DNA of 64,000 bases, from positions 93,703,189 through 93,767,188 of the forward strand of contig OV884009.1 of assembly GCA_930367205.1 (NCBI GenBank), given 5' to 3'. Below, in pieces: positions 36,422-48,344 of the stretch. Position 1 is the first letter of the stretch. Each line of letters opens with the position of its first letter. A program made the translations under genes and the position numbers. The notes under the pieces are model-generated. The model searched no databases. It saw nothing but the letters and a program-made list of their open reading frames with translations, and was not told the DNA's origin. The DNA comes from Acanthosoma haemorrhoidale (lineage: Eukaryota > Arthropoda > Insecta > Hemiptera > Acanthosomatidae).

Positions 36422-36613
36422 TTAAAAAATAATGTAATCTTGGTTTGTTTATTCATTTAAAATATAAATCTCAAAATTGCTTCATCCTACTGGCTACTCG
36501 AACTACCATTTACATCTCACTACCTTTGTTCTATAGTTAAGTATAAGTTCTCTGAAGGCCCAGTTGGTGTAAAATATCTTATGTAATGTATGAAAGTTTC
36601 TAACAGAAATGTA
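36422..36613. repeat. Direct repeat, copy 2 (pair with 35130-35330)
   Basis: Second copy of the intronic duplication, same orientation, about 1.29 kb away. The intervening and following sequence (35330-36420, 36614-37160) holds no gene that I can see. Confidence 0.9.
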
Positions 36614-37163
36614 ATAACCTTGAGTAATAACCTGTGTTTGGTTCATTAGTTTCCAAGGCTACATATAATTCCATTTTGAATCCAGTTAAAGCAAATTAAA
36701 AATGGCCCAGCTAGCAGGTGGAGGTTAAATTGTACATCAACAAATCCTCCCAAGTCAACTTTGGTTGTTATTTATCCTTGGTTAATTTGGTTGGTGTAAG
36801 TCCCATTTCCCAAACAGGAAATAAGAATAAACCTCCTAGTTACAACTAGCCAGCAGAGAATGTGGAGTAAGCAGCAGTCTAGGTTTAACTCCAGAGGTTT
36901 GTGATAAATTATCCAGGGAAAAACAATACTCCATTAATAAATGTAAAATGAATCTGAGTTTCATCAAAAAATCAATATGATTTCATGGAAGGGGTGGGAG
37001 CAGGTAGCATATAGCTTAAAACTAGAGGCAGGCAAAGAGCCAATCATCTGATCGTTGGGATACTTCACAACCCCGTCAATTCATTTAAATTTCCACGTAA
37101 AATTAATAATTTAAGAGTAAAAAAAAATTTCAAAGTAAAGCATGTTTTAAAACAAAAGCTTAC

Positions 37164-37243
37164 CGTTTGTAACAGTTTCATCAGGTTTAAACGACAACTC
37201 TGCTTCATTTTCACCCATACAAAAAAACTTTGTGCGGGCTGTT
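37164..37243 (-). CDS. Graf: GRAF-like RhoGAP, penultimate exon (SH3 N-terminus)
   Basis: Acceptor TTTTTTTTCAG and donor ACG/GTAAGC, 80 nt. One base completes a codon from the upstream exon, 26 codons follow, and one base is left for the next. The peptide TARTKFFCMGENEAELSFKPDE is the first half of an SH3 domain (A.....C.GE...ELSF, equivalent to AKALYACKAEHDSELSF in human GRAF; residue-level parallels are from memory of the family). It joins in phase to the exon at 35105. Confidence 0.8.
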
Positions 37244-40066
37244 CTGAAAAAAAACAATAGAAATAGGATTAATTTACCAGTATATTTACTAATATTAATA
37301 TATAAAATAGGTAGTGTCTACACAGCTATGAAGATTTTAATTGTGTAGAAATAAATTATTATTCATTATTGAATACCTAAAAGGGGTATTCTTCCCGGGA
37401 AGAAGCTGTCCTCTCAATGAGTTTAAGGAAATGTTTTTATCTTGTATTAATCTATTTACCTCTGTTACTGATGATAAGTTGGTATGTGCTCTGTGAACAC
37501 CTTACCTCTGTTGTAAAATGAAAATACTGCAAAATGGGGTTTTGTTTAGTGACCTCATTTCAGTGTAATTCAGGACCGATTGTCTAGTAGAGAGTACACT
37601 GGCTCCAAGTATAAAACAACGTTATAGTGCTAATTCTGGTGCATTGAGATGAATTCACGGATTACTGATAGTTTTTACCATTGTCTAGTGCATTTTGGTA
37701 GAAGCTTTGCATACAAGTCTGCTAAATACATGCGAGTTCAGCTATAAGAAATCACAGTGCCAACTTGCTGTGCTAAGGTGCCTATTCATGTGTTCATTAC
37801 TTGCTCTGTTCCTTATGCTGTCAGTGTTGGTCTAAGCAGTGCTTAACAGATTGCTAAAAATGAGTGATTGTCTGCTTGGAACCAAAATATTGTACCAAAT
37901 CTAGATTGTTCAAGTCATTGTTCAGCTAAAAATAATATTTACCAAAAATATAACAATAATAACATGTATATTCTTTAATGTAGGGTGGTGGGTTATCTTC
38001 AATCCTTGTGATGTCTATCCTCTGTACTCAACATGTGATTTCTAACATGTGGTCTCTCTTCAGCACCTGACTTTACGGCCGTGAGAAACATAACTCACTA
38101 AATGCTTGAAAGAAAAAGCCAAGATACAAAAAAGCCACTGGCTTGATCTCTCAGCTGATATTTATAAGTCAACCTAGACACACCTCATAAAAGAATTTTT
38201 TCCCAAGAGTCACAGGGTTTTCCTGTTTTTATTTCCCAGGCCTAAACAATACACATTCTATCTAATCAAATATTCATTTTAAAATAAAATTTTATTTGAC
38301 ATTAAAATATCATAAAATATTTCACAAAATAGAATAGCTATAAAGTTCTGAATAGAAAAATGTGATTAGAAACTTGAGTAAAAACTTTAGATAGAGTTTA
38401 TGTACTAATCAAGACCTTGACAGTGACTGAATGAAATGAGGCAAGTAATGGTGATGTTAACAGGTAAGTTGTGTGTTCATGTAAGAATACCTGAAGCTTA
38501 CTGGTCAGAAATGCTATTATTACCTTTAGAGATATTTTTGCAAGATTAGAAAATGCGGTCCTAACACCATTTAAGTACCCTTTGGAGGATGCCAGAATCT
38601 GGGTGAAACTGTCATAAAAAACCCAAAACTGTCATTCGAAATAAATCAATTCTTTTTTTTTCTTTTAGTCTCATTTAAATCTTCTCCCAATTTGGCAGAC
38701 TTGCTAGCTATCTTGCTGCGCCAATGATATTTATCTCAAGTTACATGAAGTTTTAATTAAACCCATCATATATGAACTACTGCCACAAGTGGGGAAAATA
38801 ACAGAAATGAAAGAAGAATGGTCCTAAGTAGTAATATCCCAAATTTATAAAAAAAAGTAGAATTGCCAGATTATAGGAGTAGAGCTCCCTTAAGCAAAAT
38901 TCATAAGTTAGTTTTTATACCTTCTTGCTGGCTAGATGGAAAGAATAGTATCTAGGGTAGAAGAGGTAATTGGAGAATACCTGAGTTGTTGGTTTTCAGC
39001 CAGGAAAGAATAGTATACTATTTCTCTTCTATTTGAAACATCCTCGAGAAGATCCAATGAATGAGAAGTTATAGATTTTTATCTTAATTTATTTTACTCC
39101 ATTATATGTGTGGTTTGTTTTGATAGGGATATATCTTTGTGTTTAGGTTAATTCTGATGTGGTTTTACTGGGACATTAGGACATTGACTAAACATCTGAT
39201 AGCTGGTTATATTTTAAGAATCTAGTCTCATTACCCTTTCAAAGTTTGCTGTTTGAGAGTCAATATTTGTTTGTACTATATAGAGTAACTGTATCAGCCA
39301 TTCTCACTTATTATACCAATAATTTAAATGCATATGACTGCTACTACTTACTCCTAGCATCATAAACTATATATGAGATTCAATGTGTATAAGGTAAAAG
39401 AACGTTAAAAACTGGAAGTCTATTTTTGTAGTAAAGGAAGATTACCTTCACAGCAGTTAATGATGACTGGGTGTTTTATAATTTGTATTATTATTCAGTC
39501 TTTACAAGAAATATCAGAATAATTTGAGTGATATAGCAATACTATTATAAAGATTATTTAGTAACATGTAATTATTAAGAAACCTTCTTCACATATAGTC
39601 CCTGCAATCTTGAATCCTCTTTAAGATAGCCAATGCTCCCTTCTTTATGCTGCCCATTACTCTGATCTCAACATCCCTTTCAATTAAGATCTAGCTACCT
39701 CCTATTACTAGAATTTCTATTCTCGCCTCCCTTGCCTTCCCAACCCCCTATGTAATTGCTCTATTATTTCATCTTGTCCTTGGCAACACAGAGCAATGGT
39801 GCCTATGGTGGAGCAGGCCTCATTATCTCCTGCAAATAATTTCTTGAATAACAAAACAATTACAATTGTCTTAGTTTAAAAGAGAAGATGGGAATAGAAT
39901 AGAATAGAGTATTACAGGGAATGACATGGAATGAAATTATTCCAGTGTTATGATAGTTGAGGAAAATCCTCTGTATTAGATTACTCCTAATAATTAAAAT
40001 ATATAATAATTGTATTCTTATTATGCTTAGAAGAGCAAATTTTATAATGGAGAGTTATAAACTTAC
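37244..40066. other. Intron of GRAF-like gene
   Basis: AT-rich. The minus strand around 39600-39800 can be read as a LINE-like C-terminal scrap (a GSIKKGALAILKRIQD-type stretch), and an AATAGAATAGAATA run at 39894-39910 resembles the LINE tails at 17.3 and 34.6 kb. Otherwise nothing was recognised. Confidence 0.4.
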
Positions 40067-40134
40067 ACATTTTTTGGGATAACCCGAGAAGCTGCTTGGT
40101 CTGAAAGATTTTCCTGAGATGAGCTAGATGTTGT
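40067..40134 (-). CDS. Graf: GRAF-like RhoGAP, antepenultimate exon (linker)
   Basis: Acceptor TTTAATTATAG and donor AATGT/GTAAGT. 68 nt, phase 0 start, two bases left over, which fits the one-base start of exon 37243 (giving Val). The peptide TTSSSSQENLSDQAASRVIPKN is a Ser/Thr-rich linker like the one between the RhoGAP and SH3 domains in this family. Upstream exons (RhoGAP, PH, BAR) are not identified in the window and may lie beyond it or be hidden in the transposon-rich part. Confidence 0.65.
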
Positions 40135-40654
40135 CTATAATTAAAAAAATAAATTACTCTAAAATGTGATAACTGTAATTATTACTTGTCAATTACCATA
40201 TAAATAAAAAAATATATATAAAAATAATATCATTATTATTACAGCCATTGTTAACATGAAAGGGTTTAATGAATTCAAAACTTTAAGATGCGAATTCGTA
40301 GGAAATTAAAACGTTATCCAGAAAAACACAAAGTTCCATAACTTATTCACCTTTTAAACTTTAATACAAAATTAACATACTAGCTAATCATTAATGAGCA
40401 TTATAAATATCAAATGTTTGACTATATATCTGATACTGAACATAATTTCATCTTAAATATTTGTAAAAAAAGTTTTCATCATGTTGGAATTGTATACATA
40501 ATAGAGGTTTTATTGAAATTGAAATTTTACATTTGAATTTTATGGATAATCCATATAATTTCCTGATGGGAAAAATAATTGTCAACTCCATTAAACCTAA
40601 TTAAGGGGTTTTAATTAATTAATTACAAGATGAGGCAACAATCGTAGGGTAATG

Positions 40655-40760
40655 TATTGAAATGAAACTTTTTGAGGTGATAATAGGTCAAAACAAATTT
40701 GTCACATGTCGGACTATACTTGCTAACGCGCCCTAGGAGACAAGAAAAAAAAGTTTCAAG
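40655..40760. repeat. Interspersed repeat copy 1
   Basis: ATGAAACTTTTTGAGGTGAT... through GCGCCCTAGGAGACAAG recurs at 41258-41350 with about 10 differences, same orientation, roughly 600 bp apart. Probably a short non-autonomous element or one end of the neighbouring insertion. Confidence 0.85.
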
Positions 40761-41257
40761 CTTTTTCCTAATACTTAATTTATCAATTATCTTGTCTCAC
40801 AGTATATTCAAGAAGTGCCTTTGGATAACTTACTATGGCTTTTAATAAATATTTCTAATACCCTTTTCATTAAGTAAATGTAAATGGTATCCCCCAAAAA
40901 ATGGATCCTGTTAATTCAGATAAATTATGAATTTGAGAGCATTAATAAAAACCATCTCACAATGACTAACCTGTGTTCTCTTTTATCAACTTGTAGGTCT
41001 CTGAGTTCGATGACTTTGGCTATTTAAGGTCACTACTTAATTTTCAAATATGCTTAATCTATCTTGAAGCTCAATTATTCTGTTGCCAGATTTCTTTTTT
41101 CTTATCTCTAAATTAGATATTATGAATTCCTAGGCTTTAATTTTAGTTTTTGAGACTGAATCACTTAACTTATGCCCCAAAAATTATCTATATTCTTCCA
41201 ACAATGGATCTCTAATTTAAATTTTCCTAGATAGATTTCTTTAAATGATTTTAATTT

Positions 41258-41350
41258 AAATGAAACTTTTTGGGGTTATAATAGGTCAAAACATATTTGT
41301 CACATGTCCGACTATACTTGCTAACGCACCCTAAGAGACAAGAAAAAAAA
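41258..41350. repeat. Interspersed repeat copy 2
   Basis: Second copy of the ~95-bp repeat, immediately left of the Jockey fragment at 41360. Confidence 0.85.
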
Positions 41351-41359
41351 GTTTTAAGT

Positions 41360-42840
41360 TTATTATTGGGAGGGCAGTACACTGATGCTAGAGTAAGGGG
41401 AAAAGTGAATGAGCTGGTTGACACTGCAGTGGACTGAAGGAAATCGTGTGCTACCAAAGGAACTATGTGATGGGAAATGGAGTTATGGAGAATGACAGCG
41501 GTGCCTGCATGTGCTCTTCCATCTGGGTGATCAGTTCGATAAGTCTAGTACTGTCGAACTGTAAAAGGTCGCTTACTCATAAGTCTTGTTTCAGTAATGA
41601 GAGCTACGTGGATGTTCTTGTCATGAAGTAGTGCTGTCAGTTCGTTAGTGTGGGTGCCAACACCATTCGCATTCCAAAGGAAAATGGATAAGGAGTCGGA
41701 AGGATCCACTAATGGGTTTAGTTTAATGGGGATGAGGTAAGTGACAAGATTTGTAAGAAGGGACATGAGAGGGGTAATTAGGGTTTTGAACTCTGAAAGG
41801 AATGACGTTAATAGACTAGTGAGGTCTCAGGAGCTTGAAGGTGGAGGAATATGCGAGATGTGTGGTTGAGGATGGGATTGAGTTTGCTGGTTGCTGGGAT
41901 AAACGGAGTGCTGGGGAAGAAGAACTTGCGGGGGAGGAGTGGGTAATGCCTGTGACTGCTCTCTGTTCCTAACGGCATCAGCAAAAGAGACTGAAGGCCT
42001 CAAATTGCTGGTGGGGGCGCTTCTTGGGCTACCTGTGGCTGGCTTCTCTTCTTCTAGCCGACGACGTTGTTCGCTCCTACACTTCAGAATTCTGTAAGCC
42101 TCACAACCTTTTTAGTTTGCCGGGTGGCCTTGCTGGCAGAGAACGCATGCAGCAGGTGATTTTAGGGGCTTCTTGCACAATTCACTTTTGTACTGCCCAC
42201 TGCACTTTACACACCTGGGAGGGTGGTAGCAGTATGTTTTGTGTGGCCATATGCCTAGCAATTATGGCATTGAACTATATCGCATTTCAGGTAAGGCTTT
42301 TCGACCTGTACTCTTGTGTAATACAAGTGGGTAAGCTCGTAGATTTTTTCCACTCCAAGTGTTCGCTCTCTAGATCCACAAAGAACAAGGGCAGTGGTGT
42401 CTTAATACTTGCATCATTTTCTTTCCTTTCCTCACGGAGCACATTCGTAATTTGGCGATACTTGTATCCTAAACTTAAGAGCTCCTTTTCTATCTCGTCC
42501 GCTGGTGTAGTGGGATGTAGGTTTCTAATCCCCACCCGTAGCGATCATTCCTGCTTTAGTTGGTAGGTATGGAAGTCAGCCTTAGTTTCTTCCAAGTATT
42601 TTATTATTGTTAAGTATGTGTCAATATGGTTTTTGATTCCATGGTAAAACCATTAATTTAGGACAGTTAAAGCCAGCGATAAGTAGCCAGAGCCTTTTGG
42701 GCGTTTGGTGAGCAATCTAGATAGGTAACTAGCTAAGAGGTCGGGGTCAGTACAAGAGTGACAGATCCAGCTGATTACCACATCATTGTTATTCAGACCC
42801 TCAGAAACGGCTGCTAGACATTTGTGGAGACCTCTCACCT
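41360..42840 (-). mobile_element. Jockey-clade LINE, ORF1 and start of ORF2
   Basis: The minus strand encodes a Jockey ORF1: VIRNLHPTTPADEIEKELLSLG-like and LPLFFVDLES (42566-42287), then a QCHNCQAYGHTK-type knuckle and a CVLCQQGHPAN..GCEAYR knuckle across a stop (about 42260-42060). After a gap ORF2 opens with LSIFLWNANGVGTHTNELT and HVALITETRL (41766-41545), the start of the endonuclease with its catalytic N and E. It stops being readable near 41400. Frameshifts and stops show it is dead. Confidence 0.75.
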
Positions 42841-44630
42841 GCTACAAGTTGCTCATGGTGTTGATGCTAGCATGAAAACAGTAAACAGATGGCTCATTAA
42901 AGTTAACCTGCACTTTATGGTCCACTTTTTCAATCTCAACTCACCCCATCAAACCGAGTGGCTCTCCTCCACTCTAGTTGTGACCATGCCAACTATACTG
43001 AGGATAAGTGGGCCTCTGTTTTATTTTCAGACAAGTCATAATGTAATCACTATACACCAGTTAATGTATGGATAAGATAAGGGGATTGGTGCCCCCAACG
43101 TACATCATTGACTTCTTTGAAGAACATTTGGTACCTCTACGCACTTATATAAGTGATAATTTCCATTTATGCAGGATAATGCCTGGCTTCAAATTGAAAT
43201 ATTGTCATGTCAGTGGCCAGCTCCTGTTCAGAGCTCATTTGGGATATCCATCTGTCGGCAACCAAACACTCCTGGAGACACCTAATAATTAATAGTTGAG
43301 AACTGCCTTGGCTGATCTATGTAAATGGATTCCTCAATTTCATTCAATAATTTAGTTCTATTCAATTATTCAAGCATGAGGAAGCAACACTCACCAGTAG
43401 AAACTAGGATATGTGTGTTTTATTTTAACTTCAAAATCAGAATACCTTACATTTTAACCTATGTGTGTATCTGTCTGTACTGGTCTTTGTGAGTCCCCTG
43501 TTCAAGCTTGAGGCATGAAATGTTGTATAAAAGTAATTTGCATTGGAAATAAGTAAAAATGATAGACATCTCCATAAAACATCAGTTAGTAACACTAATT
43601 GATTGATAAATTGGAAAAGAATGGAAAAAGACAAGGAGTTTAAAGTTTACATATCCAAGTAAACTATATTTGTGTATGCATATTCTTTTTAAAGCATTGT
43701 TTGTTTTTCCTTGTTTACAGATGAATTATGAATATAAAAATGGGTCTTCAAGATTTCTAGATTCCTACTTTTTATTTGTTTGTCTTCTTAGTTGTTTTTC
43801 TTTTGTTTAGGATCGTATATGCCTTTTTAAAAGCATGTTATCCTCTATCAAGAATTTTGAGTTCTTAATTATTATTCATTGTGCTATCTATGATTTGTAT
43901 TGAGAATCCAACTAACTGAAGCTTTAGCTTGTACATTACAATTTTTGTTTTATATTTTAATACATATTTGTGCAAATTATGGTAGTATAATTTATTATTT
44001 CATTACAGACCTTACTCTTATATTACATTTTGATTTTATGCTGTAGTAATTAAAGAATATTAGGGGTTAAATAATGGGACTAAACTTGTTGGGTCCCTTA
44101 CGTTACCATAAAATTTATATATATTTTTTTTTAATTTCTAGATACAATTTTTTTTTCTTAAAGGCAGTTCGTTGGGTAGTTCCTGAGTAAATTATCAGCT
44201 TTTAAACAACAGAATGTTTTTTTAACGAAATTGGTAAGGAAGTGGGAGTTTTTATTACAAAATAAGTTGACATAAAATGAAATTTTAAGGTGATAATCAC
44301 TGGCCTGCCATTCAACCAGGGTACATGAAAAGATCTTCGCTGAAATTTTTATTTGGTGGCTAGCTATATAGGTCGGTAATGTAATGGAATTTCTTCACTC
44401 AAAATCAAGGGGAATTAAAATTTGACCAATTAATTACAGCTAAGTATTCTAAAGTGTTGCGGGAACATGGAAGTGTATGTGACTGAACTTGATCCTGTGA
44501 TTTTTTTTCAAAATTTAACGACGTCCAAATTTCAAAAGTGCCACATTATTTGATAATGACCCATATATATAAATATATGTGTGTAAGTGTACGTATGTAT
44601 TTAAATATGTAAATAAATATATATAAATTT
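42841..44630. other. No gene recognised
   Basis: AT-rich with short open stretches (plus strand 42824-43292) that show no similarity I recognise and no splice-bounded structure. Confidence 0.4.
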
Positions 44631-44639
44631 TCCTTTTTC

Positions 44640-45260
44640 TGATGATAGACCAGTTCCATTTAATAAGTAGGCTGCAGCATTAATCATTTCTGTCCATAGG
44701 TAGCAATACTTCTCCTGAGTGCATGAGGGCTTTTGCAGTCTCAACAATCTTGGGGTTTTCACTCACAGCACAGCCGTTTTGTTGTGGAGTGTTATAGTAT
44801 AGCATACCTGATTTTAATCGCTTTCGATTTGAGGAACTTTTCTAACCCTTTTATTTTTAAATTCCCTACTATTGTTACACTGAACGCACATCACTGTATG
44901 ACCTAGTATGTTTCCTTCTGCTAAAAATTCCTTCAATTTTTTAAAGAATTCATCCTTTGTTTTACTAAAATATAGTTTTCGAAAAGTCATTTTTGAATAC
45001 AATAAAATATTTAACACCACTTTACGACTTTGTATATATGATGTGTCGCTCCAATGTCCACAAACCAAGCCTCTTATTCTCCAATATAAAGACTTCTGAT
45101 ATTCGTTAAAAAAGTTGCTTCTTTGCTTGAATTATTTTGAGCAAAAACAGGCTTACTTAGATGGTTTGCCATCAGCAAGCAAAAAACGACATTTCTGAAC
45201 TGTGTGACTTTTTTTTTATCAAATACTGGCAAAAAAATGAGGATTTATAAAATATAAATT
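44640..45260 (-). mobile_element. Ty1/Copia pol fragment
   Basis: On the minus strand, across frame breaks: a protease-like WFVDIGATHH (near 45065), an FKxYVE-type segment, and integrase core pieces with NNSREFKNKRV, a degraded YT...L.NKTAVL (from the typical TPQQNG.AER), IVETAKALMHSGE and a final Trp/Asn-rich block (45068-44660). The order protease then integrase is the Copia arrangement. The middle of the integrase core (HHC part) is deleted. Confidence 0.7.
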
Positions 45261-46449
45261 TTCTTATTCCTAATAGGCTTATTAAATTGAGATTTAGTCT
45301 TTAGTCTTCTGAACAACTATTGACCAGCTTGCTCTCAAATGTACACAATTTTTTAAAGATTGCCTAAACTTCTGTTTTGTTCATTTATGAGTCTCCATTC
45401 AAACTATTGGTATTTTAAAATTTTGTATATCAGTAAAACATCTTTGTTTTTGACAGATTGTTTATCGATTTCTCCCCTCAACCAGTTCCATGAATCCAAT
45501 AGCTGATGTATGTACTTCATCAGAAAGCCTAAAACAAAAAACCTTGATGGCTCTGGAGATGATAAAAAATTAAGTCACAGTTTTTAATACTGGAAACTAT
45601 TTTTACTATTGGCTAAAATTTAAAAAAATCAGAGTTAAACCAAGGCTTGTTTACTTTCACAGTTTACAGCACATTTCTTTTGATCTCTGAATTTAATTGT
45701 TAAGCTGAATATTATAATTTTATAAATTGACATTTTTCTCCATATAAACCTAATCATAAAATTAAGGTCAAAATACCAGATATAAAAGAATTAGAAAAAT
45801 TCTAACATATAGAAATATGAAGATATATGGGTTCGATGTCAATATTTGAAGGTTATCACATTTTCCTTTATTAAATTATTATTATACAATGTAACTAGTA
45901 TATACGAGTTATATGTTTCTCAATGCTAAGCGTATTACAAAAATCACATTATACAGGTCCTGTCAATTATTACATACAGTATAATACATGACTTGGATTC
46001 TTCATTATTGATTTTTCTTGGTACTTTTGTTGCACTAAAATAGTTTACTGCTCAAAAGGGATCAACATATTTATAAAATGCAGTTTATCCAATTTTTATT
46101 GACCCTAAAAAAGTAATTTACAAGTTGCTACTAAATATACAAACACATGTGTGGATTATTGTTTATAACTTTCACTGGGTTAATTAGAAAGTTAGGAATT
46201 TTTAATTGTTTTGCTCAATTGCATCACCATTGCTAGTTCCTAATTGGAGTGTAATATTTGTCTAGATTGAGATGCTCCACTGAAGTTTTTTTCAGATTAT
46301 GTAATGTTAATATATATTTCTGAATTTTGCGAAGTGCGAGCATATAAAACTGTGAATTTCAAATTTTCAACCAACTTAGATCCAACTCCAGTTATCTTTT
46401 TTCCCCCATTTAATAGGATATTAAATAAAAAAAATCACGATTTCACAAA
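45261..46449. other. No gene recognised
   Basis: AT-rich. One acceptor-like site (TTTGTTTTAG at about 45525) precedes a 21-codon open stretch but nothing confirms an exon. Confidence 0.35.
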
Positions 46450-48150
46450 AACAATTTTGGTGATTTCTATAATTTAATGATACCAGGTGAGTTTCTCCAT
46501 ATGACTAATGCTGCTTCCACACCTCCTTTTTTTTTTTGACTTCAACAATTTCTTTACTTGGTTAACTGCAGACTTGCCTACTTCTTTGGTATAATGTCCC
46601 CTTTCCATTGGACTGATAATGGTGCAACAATGTAATACGTTTTCAATGTAAAATTCCACTCTCCAATGAATAATATAAACTCTGAGGAGCAGTAGTTAGT
46701 GCCTTTATCGGAATATACCACCTGCGTTACACCAAATTTTGCATAAATATGTTATAGTGCTGATATAGTACTCTTAGATGACACATCAGATAGTCTTTTA
46801 AATTCAAAGAAGTATGAAATATAATCTACCACCGCCAAAAATGTATATTTATCGAATTCCAATATATCTGTCACTACTTCCATCCATGAGCCTTTGGGAG
46901 TTTTCCTTAATTGCAGCGTCTCCTCCTGGTTTCCTTTTATATCAAGATCTTCACAAATATTATGTTGTTATGTATGTATATGAATCCAAAAGACTTTTGA
47001 CCTCACATACCTTTACAGGCCTCAAACCCTTGGGACCCTTAATGATTTTTTCCCAAAATTAGACCTCTCATTTTTTCAGGAACAGGTGTATATGTTGATT
47101 CTTTAAAATGATCCCATCAAAGATAATCAATTGTTTTATAACTTTCCACCAATTCTTCATAAATTCTGGTATCTTTTTCTGTTCATTAGGCCATTCTCTA
47201 TGAAAAAATCTCAATCTCACGCCAACTTCCTCTTCATCCAATCCCTTCCTAATTTCATGTAACATGGTTGTACTAATTCTTATATCTGTTAGGCCATTAG
47301 TTGTCTATTATCCACTTCTATTACTTGGGCCACCATAATATCTCTCTCTTCCACATCCATAGAAGGAAGTCTGGACACAGCATCAGCTATGTTTACATTG
47401 ACCCCTCTAACAAAATTTACCACGACACCATATCCAATGAGCTGAAGCAACATTCTCTGTATTCACTTGGGTGCGCTACCTAAACTCTTTTTACAAATTA
47501 CTTCTAAAAGCTTGTGATCGGATTGAATATAAATTGTTTATCCAAACACATATTTCTCAATTCTTTTGGCACCGAAGGCAATTGTCATGGTTTCCTTCTC
47601 TATCTGAGCGTTACATACTCTGTGTCATTTGGGCTTTACTACAAATACCATGTTTGTAATCCATTTAGTTGGCTGTTCCACTTTAGATATCACATTTAAT
47701 TTTTTTAGTCTCTGTATCACTTGTTTCATTTTTTTTTCTCATTCCGACAGGTAATCTTCTGGGTGACTCACATACTTGAACTGAATCTTTGTGAACCTCC
47801 AACATTAAAGTAGATATGTCCTAAATTTCATTTCCCACAAATATTTGCAGTAAATCTTCAATATCTATCTTATTAATTAAAACCTTCTTCACTGAAGTGG
47901 ACAATCCAATTTTTAGAGAAGGATTTAATCGCAATATAATTATTTTTTGCTGAGTTACTACAACTTGCCTTTATATGGGTTAGTGTTCACTTCCTTTTCT
48001 AAGACACACTCACTATTAACCACCTCCTTCTAACAATTGCCACATATTAATACTTGACTAGACTTACTCTTCTTTGAATCTAGATTCAATTTAAATATGC
48101 CCTTCCAACCTATTATATTGCATGTTGCACCAGTATATATTTGTTGAACT
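46450..48150 (-). mobile_element. Ty3/Gypsy pol remnant, copy 2
   Basis: Reading right to left on the minus strand: aspartic protease remnant TGATCNIIG (about 48105-48130), RT and RNase H pieces (47480-47800), then the region between RNase H and integrase (RFFHREWPNEQKKIPEF and KQLIIFDGIILKNQHI, 47265-47068), and integrase zinc-domain-like sequence (46659-46474). It matches the copy at 53895-56090 at the RNase H segment. The RT palm is largely deleted and many stops are present. Confidence 0.75.
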
Positions 48151-48155
48151 CACTC

Positions 48156-48344
48156 CTACCTGGTCCTAAGCATCAGGTTCTCAACCTCCTTGATCAGCTG
48201 AGGACACTCAGTGGCTCCAGCCTGGTTCCTAGCCTCCTCGGGAATTCCAACTCTCATGGAATTTTCACAACGCAAATTTCTTCTTAATGCTTTCATTCGT
48301 ATGAGTGCATTGTTCCATCCAGCTGGCCTAAGCACCCGTACAGT
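48156..48344 (-). other. Unassigned open stretch, coding-like
   Basis: 62 open codons ending TAG, less AT-rich than the surroundings: NALIRMKALRRN, then MRVGIPEEARNQAGATECPQ and LIKEVENLMLRTR. It lies exactly where the gag of the adjacent Gypsy copy should be but does not resemble gag of the sister copy. There is no Met at the start and no clear acceptor. It could be a captured host exon, part of another element, or a processed fragment. Function unknown. Confidence 0.3.

Noticed and set aside
42024..42566. 180-codon plus-strand open frame
   Set aside because: It is the antisense of Jockey ORF1 (minus strand has HPTTPADEIE and knuckle motifs).
45476..45525. Exon after TTTGTTTTAG
   Set aside because: Only 21 codons, no donor or family match, next to a Copia relic; too weak to annotate.
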